Assembly (NCBI GenBank): GCA_945874225.1
Contig: CAMCFT010000012.1
Location: 34,774 to 98,773 of the forward strand
Direction of reading: 5' to 3'
From: Flavobacterium psychrophilum
Lineage (GTDB): Bacteria; Bacteroidota; Bacteroidia; Flavobacteriales; Flavobacteriaceae
Length of the DNA stretch: 64,000 nt
The notes below the pieces were generated by a model. That model had not been told where the DNA came from and ran no database searches. It worked only from the letters and a program-made list of their open reading frames with translations. Positions 52,166 through 60,714 of this stretch are shown one piece after another; the stretch's first letter is position 1, and every line of letters begins with the position of its first letter. The translations under genes and the position numbers were made by a program.

Positions 52166-53851
52166 TTACTTCCCGTATTTTCTTTTTCGAAGAAAGGTAA
52201 ATACAACACCAAAAAGCCCTAAAACTAAGATTGGAAGTCCGATAGTTAGGATTTGTGTGTAAGTGTAATTTTCGTAAACTTTTTCTTTATCCAATAACGG
52301 CAAATCAAGATCTTTGCTTCGAATGTTAATAAGTCCGTTGTCATCGAGCAAATAATTAACGCAATTCATCAGGAAATCCTTATTGTCATACAAGTTTCCG
52401 GAACGTTGATCGTAACCCAATTCAACGGGTTGAAAGTTTTTATCCAATTGGTTTCGTATCAAATCTCCGTCCGAAATCACAATCATTTTATTGTCATTTC
52501 CTTTTACTTCAAATGTTTTTTGGTCAAAAGGCAAAACCCGATTTTCAAACGCCGAATGAAAAGAACCTTCTAGCAAAACCGAAAGCGGAATGTTTCCTGT
52601 ATTTAAATAATGATTGGGTGAAGTTTCTTCGGCCACGATATTCAAATTGATTTCAACGGGTGAACCTATTTTCTTCGAATATTGTGAAGATTGCAACAGC
52701 ACGGTTTTCTTGATTCCGTTTTTCAAAGTATCAATAGGATTGGCAAAATCGAATTTGATTCCACCCAGGTTTTTTACAATGGGATGCTTGCTAATTGGAT
52801 AAACCTGAGGGGCAAATTTCCAATTGAATTCCTGAAATTGGGCTGAGCTTCCGGGATCTCCGGTTGCCAGTTTTATAGGACTTCCTTGTTCATCCTTAAC
52901 CAAATCAGGATTAATTCGAAACCCGTATTTAAAAAACATATCATTCAAATTCAAATCTCTCGGATAGGCCAAAGTAGCGCCAGAATCATTGTACAAACTG
53001 TCCATTTCCATATTCACTTGGTCAACTAGCCACAAAGTTTTTCCGCCATTAATAATGAATTGGTCTAAGACTTGTTTCTCGGAATCCGTGAAGGTTTCTG
53101 TTGGTTTTGCAATAATTGCCAAGTCGTATTTTTGCAAAGCTTCCAAGCTTCCCATTGGGTTTCGTGCCACTGAATCCAAAGTGAAAGGACCTATGTGATA
53201 ACTTTCACGAACCTGCATCAGGAATTTCGCAATCTGAACATCTTGAAGTTCACCGTTTCCTTTGATTACGGCAATTTTCTTCTGCTTTTCTTTGGTGATT
53301 TTGTTGATGGCATCGGCGATGGAATATTCCAAATGTTGGACTGAACCAATCACTTTTTGGGTGGTCGAAGCGCCCATTATATTTTTCAACAAAGGAATAT
53401 TAACTTCTTTATTGTTGTAAACCGCGATTGCCCAAGGAAAAACCATTGCCTGTGATAGTTTTCCTTTGTCGTCAACGGTTATGTTTATTGGAGTGAGGCC
53501 TTTTCGATACAGATTTTTAATATTATCCATACTTTTATCTTCGTTTTCCAATGGATCAATAAATTCGAAAACAATATTCTTGTTATAGGCTTGAAACTCT
53601 TCGAACAAATCTTTGGTTTCACTCTGTAAACGCTTGAATTCAGCCGGTAAATCGCCTTGCAAATAGATTTTTACATACAACGGACTTTGCACTTGCTTGA
53701 TAATATTCAAGGAAGCGGATGAAAGCGTGTATCTTTTGTCTTTGGTTAAATCAAAACGATGAAAAAAACCATTGCTTAAAACGTTCAAAAACAGTATAAA
53801 CGTAATAATACCCAGTAAAGATTTCAAGTTATTTTTATTGGAAGTCGTCAT
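52166..53851 (-). CDS. gldG: Gliding motility ABC transporter substrate-binding protein GldG
   Basis: A 561-residue protein with an N-terminal membrane segment, an extracytoplasmic region starting DLTKDKRYTLSSASLNIIKQVQSPLYVKIYLQG, and a C-terminal membrane helix. It matches GldG, an auxiliary component of the GldAFG ABC transporter linked to flavobacterial gliding. Residues NGGKTLWLVDQVNMEMDSL and VISDGDLIRNQLDKN are family features. Its ATG overlaps the gldF stop by one base (TAATG). GldA, the ATPase, is not in the window. Confidence 0.92.
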   Translation of the reverse strand: MTTSNKNNLKSLLGIITFILFLNVLSNGFFHRFDLTKDKRYTLSSASLNIIKQVQSPLYVKIYLQGDLPAEFKRLQSETKDLFEEFQAYNKNIVFEFIDPLENEDKSMDNIKNLYRKGLTPINITVDDKGKLSQAMVFPWAIAVYNNKEVNIPLLKNIMGASTTQKVIGSVQHLEYSIADAINKITKEKQKKIAVIKGNGELQDVQIAKFLMQVRESYHIGPFTLDSVARNPMGSLEALQKYDLAIIAKPTETFTDSEKQVLDQFIINGGKTLWLVDQVNMEMDSLYNDSGATLAYPRDLNLNDMFFKYGFRINPDLVKDEQGSPIKLATGDPGSSAQFQEFNWKFAPQVYPISKHPIVKNLGGIKFDFANPIDTLKNGIKKTVLLQSSQYSKKIGSPVEINLNIVAEETSPNHYLNTGNIPLSVLLEGSFHSAFENRVLPFDQKTFEVKGNDNKMIVISDGDLIRNQLDKNFQPVELGYDQRSGNLYDNKDFLMNCVNYLLDDNGLINIRSKDLDLPLLDKEKVYENYTYTQILTIGLPILVLGLFGVVFTFLRKRKYGK

Positions 53852-54576
53852 TACGATTTAATGGATTTTAGATTATAAACTGTAAAGGCAAGAAACAAGA
53901 CTGTGATGCTCATAAAATAGATGATGTCCCGAGTGTCAATCACGCCACGACTCATACTTTTGAAATGATCTTGCATTCCAATGCTTGAAATTTTGCTTTG
54001 AAAACTAGGAATAATTGTTGCCACGCTTTCGAATCCAAAGTAAAAAAAGAAACATAAAAACACTGCCACAATAAATGCCACGATTTGATTTTCGGATAGG
54101 GTGGAAGTGAAGATTCCAATCGCGGAATAAGCGGCAATAAGAAATAACAATCCAAAATAAGAACCCATTGTGCTGCCCATATCAATGTTACCTTCGGGCG
54201 AACCTAAACCAGAAATGACCCAAACATAAATAAAGGTTGGAACAATAGCCATTACAATCAACAACATCGAACCCAGAAATTTTCCATTCACAATTTGCCA
54301 AATACTCAAGGGTTTTGTCAACAATAATTCTAATGTTCCCTGTTTTTTCTCATCCGAAAAACTGCGCATCGTAACGGCAGGAATAAGGAAAATCAGAATC
54401 CACGGAGCCAAAGTAAAAAACGGACTCAAATCAGCAAAGCCGCTGTTTAAAATGTTGTATTCTCCTTCGAAAACCCAAAGGAATAATCCATTCCCAATCA
54501 GGAAAACTGCAATCACCAAATAACCAATTGGCGAACCGAAAAAGGATTTTATTTCTCTTACTACTATTGATTTCAT
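53851..54576 (-). CDS. gldF: Gliding motility ABC transporter permease GldF
   Basis: A 241-residue, six-helix permease. I placed the start at 54576 (MKSIVVREIKSFFGSPIGYL), since the longer reading would run 24 codons into intergenic repeats at 54579 onward. NGLFLWVFEGEYNILNSGFADLSPFFTLAPW and MRSFSDEKKQGTLELLLTKPLSIWQIV are the family blocks. It pairs with GldG and GldA for motility-linked transport. Its stop overlaps the gldG start by one base. Confidence 0.92.
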   Translation of the reverse strand: MKSIVVREIKSFFGSPIGYLVIAVFLIGNGLFLWVFEGEYNILNSGFADLSPFFTLAPWILIFLIPAVTMRSFSDEKKQGTLELLLTKPLSIWQIVNGKFLGSMLLIVMAIVPTFIYVWVISGLGSPEGNIDMGSTMGSYFGLLFLIAAYSAIGIFTSTLSENQIVAFIVAVFLCFFFYFGFESVATIIPSFQSKISSIGMQDHFKSMSRGVIDTRDIIYFMSITVLFLAFTVYNLKSIKS

Positions 54577-54578
54577 AT

Positions 54579-54708
54579 TGTCATTGCGAGGAACGGGCGC
54601 CATCTCATTCCAGTTTTTTAATTGTTTTTTTTTGCCACTAAGACGCAAAGGCGCAAAGCTTATTATTTTGTCACATCGAGCGTGTCATCCCGAGCGCAGT
54701 CGAGGGAC
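54579..54708. repeat. Cluster of three dispersed intergenic repeats
   Basis: The gap upstream of gldF packs three different repeat-like words: TGTCATTGCGAGGAACGGGC (54579 onward, related to 25518-25543), TTGCCACTAAGACGCAAAGG (54632-54658) and TCATCCCGAGCGCAGTCGAG (54684-54708). I see no gene. Such words are common between Bacteroidetes genes. Confidence 0.55.
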
Positions 54709-54729
54709 AAGATGCTTTTGTATTGTAAT

Positions 54730-55026
54730 TTATTCCAAACTCACTAATTTATCAACGCTCCAAGCTTCGGGTTTATCGTTGAATAACTTCTTGGTAAATG
54801 TCCAAACTTCGTTAAAAAGCTCTGATTTCCTGTAATTTTCCAAGTCTTCTTCTGCTTCCCAATAACTGTATGTAAAGAAAATACATTTGTTGCTTTTGTC
54901 CTGATACAATTCCAATAAACGGTTTCCAGGCGCATTTCGTATTTTCTCTTTTATTATTTCGAAATTCTCCAAAAAAGCAGGAATATTTTCTTCGGCGAAG
55001 GACATTTTTACTATTCGTATGAACAT
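54730..55026 (-). CDS. Antibiotic biosynthesis monooxygenase (ABM)-like protein
   Basis: A 98-residue ferredoxin-like dimeric fold: FIRIVKMSFAEENIPAFLENFEIIKE, NRLLELYQDKSNKCIFFTYSYWEAEEDLENYRKS, then FKWTFTKKLF-type helix and the final WSVDKLVSLE. It matches the ABM/quinol monooxygenase superfamily of small stress or secondary-metabolism enzymes. The substrate is unknown. Its start codon coincides with the left 41-bp inverted repeat end at 55026. Confidence 0.82.
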   Translation of the reverse strand: MFIRIVKMSFAEENIPAFLENFEIIKEKIRNAPGNRLLELYQDKSNKCIFFTYSYWEAEEDLENYRKSELFNEVWTFTKKLFNDKPEAWSVDKLVSLE

Positions 55027-55066
55027 TTGATTTTAGATTGAAGATTAACGATTTATGATTTCAGAT
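55026..55066 (+). repeat. 41-bp inverted repeat, left copy
   Basis: It starts TTTGATTTTAGATTGAAG and ends TATGATTTCAGAT. It matches 55566-55606 base for base in inverted orientation and brackets the DUF1493 gene. Confidence 0.9.
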
Positions 55067-55073
55067 TTAGAAA

Positions 55074-55550
55074 TTAGTTAAAAATAAATTTAACATTTTC
55101 TCTTAATAAAAACTCCCCTTGAATTTTAGATGTAATTAAATCTCCCATTGTTAAGTCTTTTCCTTTAGACTGATTTTTTTCTATAAAGAAATTAAAATTA
55201 TCTATTGTGTTAGAATATTCTTTAGAAAAGGGTTTCAATGATAAAAACAGGATAAATTTAAAAACATATAAAGGGAATAATAATATTTTTAACAACACCG
55301 CGCCAGAGCCAAACAATTCACCTTCACTTTTAAAATGCTCATCATAATTAAATTTAGAAAAATCTACAGTATATTTTGTAATAAAATCTTCTAATAGATT
55401 ACAATTATCGTCACCCCAAAAACTTAAATCATTTGCGATTTTTGATTTATTACAAATATTTTTCTCTCCAGACTTTTCTTCAAGAAATTGTTGTACTTCA
55501 AGATAATTTTGTTTTAAATTTTTAAAACTTATTTTTATAATTGTTTTCAT
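55074..55550 (-). CDS. DUF1493-like protein inside an inverted-repeat cassette
   Basis: About 158 residues. I prefer ATG 55550 (MKTIIKISFKNLKQNYLEVQ) over 55577, which lies inside the right inverted repeat. The segment LSFWGDDNCNLLEDFITKYTVDFSKFNYDEHF resembles DUF1493, often found in mobile or phage-like regions, followed by a hydrophobic helix VLLKILLFPLYVFKFILFL. It is AT-rich, and perfect inverted repeats flank it. Function is unknown; lateral acquisition is inferred. Confidence 0.65.
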   Translation of the reverse strand: MKTIIKISFKNLKQNYLEVQQFLEEKSGEKNICNKSKIANDLSFWGDDNCNLLEDFITKYTVDFSKFNYDEHFKSEGELFGSGAVLLKILLFPLYVFKFILFLSLKPFSKEYSNTIDNFNFFIEKNQSKGKDLTMGDLITSKIQGEFLLRENVKFIFN

Positions 55551-55565
55551 ATTAAGTTGCTTTAC

Positions 55566-55606
55566 ATCTGAAATCATAAATCGTTAATCTTCAATCTAAA
55601 ATCAAA
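55566..55606 (-). repeat. 41-bp inverted repeat, right copy
   Basis: The reverse complement of 55026-55066, starting ATCTGAAATCATAAATCG on the plus strand. It lies within the intergenic region upstream of the DUF1493 gene. Confidence 0.9.
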
Positions 55607-55613
55607 AAAATAT

Positions 55614-56441
55614 TTAACTAAAAACTATATTAATACCATCCCTATAATTCAATCCTAACAAACTATTTGCTGAACCAACTTTCGATGGATTGCTCCTAAA
55701 AATCGCAATTTCCAGAAAACCAGCTTCGTTGAAAATCGCTAATTTCTCACCTTCATAATATTTGATTGGATATTTATCGGAACTCGCAATCGCGGAATAA
55801 TTAGGTAGAATCGTTTTGATATTTTTGGTTCTTAAGACAATTTCGTACGGTCTTCCCTTGGCAACTTCCAAGAATTGCTTTTTGGAAATATTGGTCACCA
55901 CATTCCCAAAATGGTCAATGTAAATCACATATCCTTTTATGGAACTTCCGTCATTGGCGGCAACAGCCTGCAAATCGGTGACTTGTTTGATGGCTTTTAT
56001 TTCTTTGCCAATAACGTTCAGCAAACCGCCTTTGGCAATATGGCAAGCGACTTTGACGAAAACATCCAAATCAGTAGCATCATTAGGCAAACGATCGTGA
56101 ATATTGATTGTAACTATTTTTTGAGGAACAATTTTTTGCGAAAGCATACTCAAAATGCCATTATCGGCTGCAATAAAATAATGATCGTTCCATTGCATCA
56201 CGATATGTTGGTTTTCTTTGTTGGATTCCATATCCACGCCAATGAGATGCACGGTGCCTTTTGGAAAACTAGAATAGGATGCTCCAATAATGTAACTGGC
56301 TTCAACTGTGTTGAATGCGTCAATATGATGTGAAATATCAATAATCGAGGCTTCTGAATACTCGGATAAAATTTTCCCTTTCAACGCGCCAACAAAGTGG
56401 TCTTTCAAGCCGTAATCGGTGGTAAGGGTAATTATTGACAT
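55614..56441 (-). CDS. SAM hydroxide adenosyltransferase (DUF62) family protein
   Basis: A 275-residue protein of the chlorinase/fluorinase-like DUF62 family, which hydrolyses SAM to adenosine and methionine. ITLTTDYGLKDHFVGALKGKI is the N-terminal block, AADNGILSMLSQ the central motif and YVIYIDHFGNVVTNISK the C-terminal one. Asp, Arg and His catalytic positions appear conserved in outline (TTDYG, FGNVVTN). It diverges from the phoH-like gene with 106 nt between start codons. Confidence 0.88.
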   Translation of the reverse strand: MSIITLTTDYGLKDHFVGALKGKILSEYSEASIIDISHHIDAFNTVEASYIIGASYSSFPKGTVHLIGVDMESNKENQHIVMQWNDHYFIAADNGILSMLSQKIVPQKIVTINIHDRLPNDATDLDVFVKVACHIAKGGLLNVIGKEIKAIKQVTDLQAVAANDGSSIKGYVIYIDHFGNVVTNISKKQFLEVAKGRPYEIVLRTKNIKTILPNYSAIASSDKYPIKYYEGEKLAIFNEAGFLEIAIFRSNPSKVGSANSLLGLNYRDGINIVFS

Positions 56442-56484
56442 AAAATTGTTTATAAATAAAAAAGAAACTAAACCTAAAACTTAT

Positions 56485-56492
56485 TAAATTTG
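56485..56492 (+). promoter_or_regulatory. -7 promoter box (TAAATTTG) for the PhoH gene
   Basis: An exact TAnnTTTG match 55 nt upstream of the phoH-like start. Confidence 0.45.
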
Positions 56493-56547
56493 AGAAATGC
56501 AAAGCTAATAATTATCAGCGATTAATTAATAATTTAAACTATTCCAT

Positions 56548-57498
56548 TTGAACGAAAGAATCATCGAGCTCATAGACATCGCTCCAAAAGATTTTTGGGG
56601 CGCTCAAGACACTCATCTTGAAATGATTAAAAAGTACTATCCCAAATTGAAAATTGTAGCTCGAGGAACCACTCTGAAGGCTTTTGGTGAAAAAGAAGTC
56701 TTAGATGAGTTTGAAAACCGCTTCAACCGCTTGATGCTTCATTTTACTCGTTACAACAACATTGACAATAATGTGATTGAGCGCGTTATTCAAAGTACCG
56801 CACAAGAAGACGCAAAATCATTTGGCCATGACAAAATATTAGTTCACGGTGTGGGTGGAAAAATCATCAAAGCTATGACGCCAAATCAACAATTGTTGGT
56901 TGATATGATGAACACAAACGATATGGTTTTTGCCGTAGGTCCAGCCGGAACCGGGAAAACATATACTGGTGTCGCTATGGCAGTAAAGGCTTTGAAAGAA
57001 AAACAAGTCAAAAGGATTATTTTAACTCGTCCGGCAGTTGAAGCAGGAGAAAATCTTGGTTTTCTTCCCGGTGATATGAAGGAAAAACTGGATCCTTATA
57101 TGCAGCCTTTGTATGATGCTTTGCGTGATATGTTGCCTAATGAAAAATTGGAAGATTATATTTTGAAAGGAATTATCCAGATTGCACCCTTGGCATTTAT
57201 GCGTGGACGAACCTTGGACAATGCCTTTGTAATTCTTGATGAAGCTCAAAACACCACACATTCCCAAATGAAAATGTTCCTGACTCGTATGGGAAAAAGT
57301 GCCAAGTTTATGATTACCGGAGATCCCGGTCAAGTCGATTTGCCTAGAAGAACGATTTCCGGATTAAAAGAAGCAATTTTAGTTTTAAAGGATGTTGATG
57401 GAATTGGGATTGTTTACCTTGACGACAAAGATATTGTTCGTCACAGATTAGTTAAAAAAGTGATTGATGCCTATAAGCAGATTGAAAATCACGATTAA
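56548..57498 (+). CDS. PhoH-like ATPase
   Basis: A 316-residue P-loop protein. The Walker A motif is VGPAGTGKTYTGVAMAV, with LTRPAVEAGENLGFLPGDMKEK, VILDEAQNTTHSQMKMFLTRMG (Walker B) and FMITGDPGQVDLPR. The N-terminal 100 residues are family-specific. PhoH proteins are linked to RNA metabolism and phosphate stress. The ATG at 56548 begins NERIIELIDIAP. It is followed by a terminator hairpin and, after a HAD gene, by purC. Confidence 0.92.
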   Translation: MNERIIELIDIAPKDFWGAQDTHLEMIKKYYPKLKIVARGTTLKAFGEKEVLDEFENRFNRLMLHFTRYNNIDNNVIERVIQSTAQEDAKSFGHDKILVHGVGGKIIKAMTPNQQLLVDMMNTNDMVFAVGPAGTGKTYTGVAMAVKALKEKQVKRIILTRPAVEAGENLGFLPGDMKEKLDPYMQPLYDALRDMLPNEKLEDYILKGIIQIAPLAFMRGRTLDNAFVILDEAQNTTHSQMKMFLTRMGKSAKFMITGDPGQVDLPRRTISGLKEAILVLKDVDGIGIVYLDDKDIVRHRLVKKVIDAYKQIENHD

Positions 57499-57556
57499 AT
57501 TTTTTAGAATTACAAACAACGTCAGTGCATTTAAGTATTTATAGGAATTGATATAT

Positions 57557-57596
57557 AATAATATTCGACCCCAGATGAGGCCGAATATTATTTTTT
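57557..57596 (+). terminator. Terminator after phoH-like gene
   Basis: AATAATATTCG and CGAATATTATT pair over 11 bp around ACCCCAGATGAGGC, followed by a T run. Confidence 0.85.
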
Positions 57597-57677
57597 ATCG
57601 AAATGCTTTGGAGTTTTTCCTTTGTTAATATCTTCAGAATAGAATAAATTTGCCTTTCTTAAAATGGAGATTAAAAT

Positions 57678-58490
57678 ATGATTAAAAAAGAAAAGATAAA
57701 AGTAATAATAAGTGATTTAGACGGAACATTACTCAACAACGAACACCAAATTTCCCCATTTACTAAAGCTATTTTTCAACAACTTCACAGCGAGAGTTAT
57801 TTGATAATTGTCGCTACTGGTCGCCATCATCTTGATGCTTTGCCTATTGTGGAAGACTTGGGATGCCCAGTTTATTTGGTTACATCAAACGGTGCACGAA
57901 TTCATTCGCCTGAAAAAGAGCTACTTTATTCATTCGATATAAAAAGCGATGCTATAAAATCAGTTTTGGATTTAGACATAGATGCGGAGTTTACGACTGT
58001 ATTATTCAAAGAGAAAGTTTGGCAATCCAATAAAGTAAATAAAAAGCTGAACAGTTTTCAAACGGTAATGAATTATCCGAATGAAATTGTTGACTTTAAC
58101 GAAATGGAAGATTTAAGTGCCATCAAATTATTTTTCACTCATAATGATCATCAAAAATTGGTTGAATTAAAGGACAGAATTCTGGTTGACCATTCGGATG
58201 ATTTTCATTTTGCTTTTAGCCTTCCTTTTTGTTTGGAATTTATGGACAAATCAGTCGATAAAAGTATTGCTATTTTGAAAATTTTGGAAAAAGAAAACTT
58301 CACTTTTGAGGAATCCATCGCTTTTGGAGACGGGTTCAATGACGAAAAAATGTTGATTTCTTCAGGAAAAGCTTTGATTATGGAAAATGCGGTCGAAAGT
58401 TTGAAAAGTAAACTTCCCCATTTAGAAGTAATTACTTCCAATGACAATGATGGCGTAGCAAAATATTTAACGACAATATTATTGTCATAA
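57678..58490 (+). CDS. HAD-family hydrolase, Cof type
   Basis: A 270-residue phosphatase of the HAD superfamily, subclass IIB. Motif I is ISDLDGTLLNNEHQIS with the nucleophilic Asp, motif II is VATGRHHLDAL and motif IV is AFGDGFNDEKMLISSGKALIMENA. The cap domain lies between 90 and 195. Such enzymes dephosphorylate sugar or nucleotide phosphates; the substrate is not evident. It is read in the same direction as purC, 101 nt upstream. Confidence 0.9.
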   Translation: MIKKEKIKVIISDLDGTLLNNEHQISPFTKAIFQQLHSESYLIIVATGRHHLDALPIVEDLGCPVYLVTSNGARIHSPEKELLYSFDIKSDAIKSVLDLDIDAEFTTVLFKEKVWQSNKVNKKLNSFQTVMNYPNEIVDFNEMEDLSAIKLFFTHNDHQKLVELKDRILVDHSDDFHFAFSLPFCLEFMDKSVDKSIAILKILEKENFTFEESIAFGDGFNDEKMLISSGKALIMENAVESLKSKLPHLEVITSNDNDGVAKYLTTILLS

Positions 58491-58548
58491 TTCACTTTGA
58501 AATTTAAAATCAAAACAGAATTAGTGTTTATTACCTTGAAAATATTCC

Positions 58549-58556
58549 TAAATTTG
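58549..58556 (+). promoter_or_regulatory. -7 promoter box (TAAATTTG) for purC
   Basis: An exact TAnnTTTG match 34 nt upstream of the purC start. A -33 element is only partial. Confidence 0.45.
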
Positions 58557-58590
58557 CATTCATAAAACAACACATCAACTCACTACAACG

Positions 58591-59541
58591 ATGAACACAA
58601 TAACAACTACGAATTTTCATTTTCCCAATCAAAAATCAGTTTACCGAGGCAAAGTAAGGGAAGTTTACAATATCAACGACGAACTTTTGGTAATGGTTGC
58701 CACCGATAGGCTTTCAGCTTTTGATGTCGTTTTACCAAAGGGAATTCCGTATAAAGGTCAAATTCTAAACCAAATTGCCACCAAATTTATGGAACTGACT
58801 CAAGATATTGTTCCTAATTGGTTAATTGCAACACCAGATCCAAACGTGGCTGTAGGTCATTTATGCACGCCTTTCAAGGTCGAAATGGTAATCCGTGGTT
58901 ATGTTTCAGGTCACGCTGCCCGAGAATATGCTTTAGGTAAAAGAACTATTTGCGGAGTGACGATGCCGGAAGGACTGAAAGAAAATGATAAATTCCCAAT
59001 ACCAATAATTACCCCAACAACAAAAGCAGACAACGGTTCACACGACGAAGATATTTCGCGTGAGGATATTTTATCGAAAGGGATTGTTGCCGAAGAAGAT
59101 TATTTGGTTTTAGAAAAATACACCAGAGCCTTATTCCAAAGAGGAACAGAAATCGCTGCCAGTCGTGGATTGATTTTGGTAGATACCAAATATGAATTTG
59201 GCAAAACCAAAGAAGGAAAAATTGTTCTTATAGACGAAATTCACACACCGGATTCTTCTCGTTATTTCTATTCTGAAGGATATCAGGAAAGACAAGACAG
59301 GGGAGAAGAACAAAAACAATTGTCGAAAGAGTTTGTGCGTCGCTGGTTAATCGAAAATGGATTTCAAGGACAGGAAGGACAACAAATTCCTAATATGACC
59401 GATGAATATATAGAAACGGTTTCAGAAAGATATATCGAATTGTATGAAAATATTCTGGGAGAAAAGTTTGAAAAAGCTGATGTTTCTAACATTTATGATA
59501 GAATTGAAAAGAACGTTTTAGGGTATTTAGAAGAAAGGTAA
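58591..59541 (+). CDS. purC: SAICAR synthase
   Basis: A 316-residue purine-biosynthesis enzyme joining CAIR and aspartate. It carries [41 protein letters not shown] at the start, [21 protein letters not shown], and [20 protein letters not shown] with the Glu/Asp catalytic residues. The length and C-terminal extension are typical of the Bacteroidetes type. It is followed by its own hairpin. Confidence 0.96.
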   Translation: MNTITTTNFHFPNQKSVYRGKVREVYNINDELLVMVATDRLSAFDVVLPKGIPYKGQILNQIATKFMELTQDIVPNWLIATPDPNVAVGHLCTPFKVEMVIRGYVSGHAAREYALGKRTICGVTMPEGLKENDKFPIPIITPTTKADNGSHDEDISREDILSKGIVAEEDYLVLEKYTRALFQRGTEIAASRGLILVDTKYEFGKTKEGKIVLIDEIHTPDSSRYFYSEGYQERQDRGEEQKQLSKEFVRRWLIENGFQGQEGQQIPNMTDEYIETVSERYIELYENILGEKFEKADVSNIYDRIEKNVLGYLEER

Positions 59542-59564
59542 TAAACCTCACGGAAATATTGTAT

Positions 59565-59597
59565 AAAACGCAATTCATAATTTGAATTGCGTTTTTT
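59565..59597 (+). terminator. purC terminator
   Basis: A 12-bp stem (AAAACGCAATTC / GAATTGCGTTTT) with a T run begins 24 nt past the purC stop. Confidence 0.88.
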
Positions 59598-59741
59598 ATT
59601 ATTTTAAAACCTATCTAATCAATAAAATAGATTATAATTACCTTGTTTAGTATTCAATATTTTTCCTATAAATGTAGCTTATTTTGTTAATTAAATGTTA
59701 ATTTTAAGTACTATGCAAAACAAGATACTGTCTTTTAGATA

Positions 59742-59749
59742 TATATTTG
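59742..59749 (+). promoter_or_regulatory. -7 promoter box (TATATTTG)
   Basis: A TAnnTTTG match about 60 nt upstream of the repetitive exported protein gene. The gap 59542-59810 otherwise holds only the purC terminator. Confidence 0.45.
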
Positions 59750-59810
59750 CATAGGATATTATTATATACTTTTAAATAACATAAAAAAATAACTTTTAAA
59801 ATTAATTATT

Positions 59811-60545
59811 ATGAAACACTTAATCATTTATTCAGGAATTGCTTTAGTTGTATTATCAAATGTTGTCAACACATCATTTGATAATAAAAGCGGAGTTGGA
59901 GCTTCGCAAGTAGCAAGAAAAGAAGTTGTAGCAAGCAAAGGTTTTAAAACTATATTGTCAGAAGAAAAAAATTTAAGTCAAAAGCAAGTTACAACAATTA
60001 AGGAATCAACAAAGTTAAAATCACAAACACTTTTTTTAAGAAATTTCACAAGCATAAAAGCTAATGATTTTAATAATGGTGAAGAACCGATTGAAGAAGT
60101 TGCAATAAATATAATTATTAAAACGGCCGATGAACTTATCGCCGAAGATAATTTAATTACTGAAAACAACGTTTCAAACGAGACACAAGCTTTGGACTTT
60201 GACATTATAAATGGTAATTTGATGGTTTTTGAAGTTATTGAAAGCGCGAATCCAAGTAAAATTGAAAAAACAGCTGATGAACTTATTGCCGAAGATAATT
60301 TAATTACTGAAAATAATATTTCAAACGAAACACAAGCTTTGGACATTAGTGTAATAAATAGCGATTCAATAGTTGAGGAAGTTATTGAAATTCCTGCTTC
60401 AAATAAAATTGAAAAAACGGCAGACCAACTTATCGCTGAAGATAATTTAATCACGGAGAATAACATTTCTAACGAAACACAAGCTTTGGATTTTGAAATA
60501 ATAAATACAAAATTAATCCTTGTAACTGAAAGTGATATGAACTAA
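59811..60545 (+). CDS. Exported protein with three internal 50-residue repeats, unknown function
   Basis: A 244-residue protein with signal peptide MKHLIIYSGIALVVLSNVVN. The mature part contains three near-identical units, KTADELIAEDNLITENNVSN followed by ETQALDFDIIN and a variable linker of about 20 residues. The first unit begins near residue 100 and the units recur every 52-54 residues. The repeats are acidic and read IAEDNLITEN at each site. I know no family. Periplasmic or outer-membrane location is inferred from the signal peptide; no T9SS tail is seen. Confidence 0.75.
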   Translation: MKHLIIYSGIALVVLSNVVNTSFDNKSGVGASQVARKEVVASKGFKTILSEEKNLSQKQVTTIKESTKLKSQTLFLRNFTSIKANDFNNGEEPIEEVAINIIIKTADELIAEDNLITENNVSNETQALDFDIINGNLMVFEVIESANPSKIEKTADELIAEDNLITENNISNETQALDISVINSDSIVEEVIEIPASNKIEKTADQLIAEDNLITENNISNETQALDFEIINTKLILVTESDMN

Positions 60546-60603
60546 AACTTTAACAACAAAGATATTGCGAATAGGGCGCGTAAAGAAAAACTTTACCAAT
60601 AAT

Positions 60604-60637
60604 AAAGCACCATTATGGATATAATGATGCTTTTTTT
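60604..60637 (+). terminator. Terminator after the repeat protein
   Basis: GCACCATTAT and ATAATGATGC pair with one mismatch around GGAT, followed by seven T. Confidence 0.8.
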
Positions 60638-60688
60638 ATGTTTAATAAAATCATTAAAATTATGAAGGGTTCATTTTAATAAACATTG

Positions 60689-60696
60689 TAAATTTG
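60689..60696 (+). promoter_or_regulatory. -7 promoter box (TAAATTTG)
   Basis: A TAnnTTTG match 19 nt before the ABC ATPase start; the leader would be very short. Confidence 0.4.
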
Positions 60697-60714
60697 CGCC
60701 ATTAAACAAAGAAG

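Noticed and set aside
51637..52200. A 187-codon plus-strand frame over dnaN
   Set aside because: Antisense to a complete clamp gene and without any recognisable domain.
59978..60466. A 162-codon minus-strand frame opposite the three-repeat protein
   Set aside because: Its repeats merely mirror the DNA repeats of the real gene. It lacks a signal or family, while the plus-strand frame has a signal peptide, -7 box and terminator.
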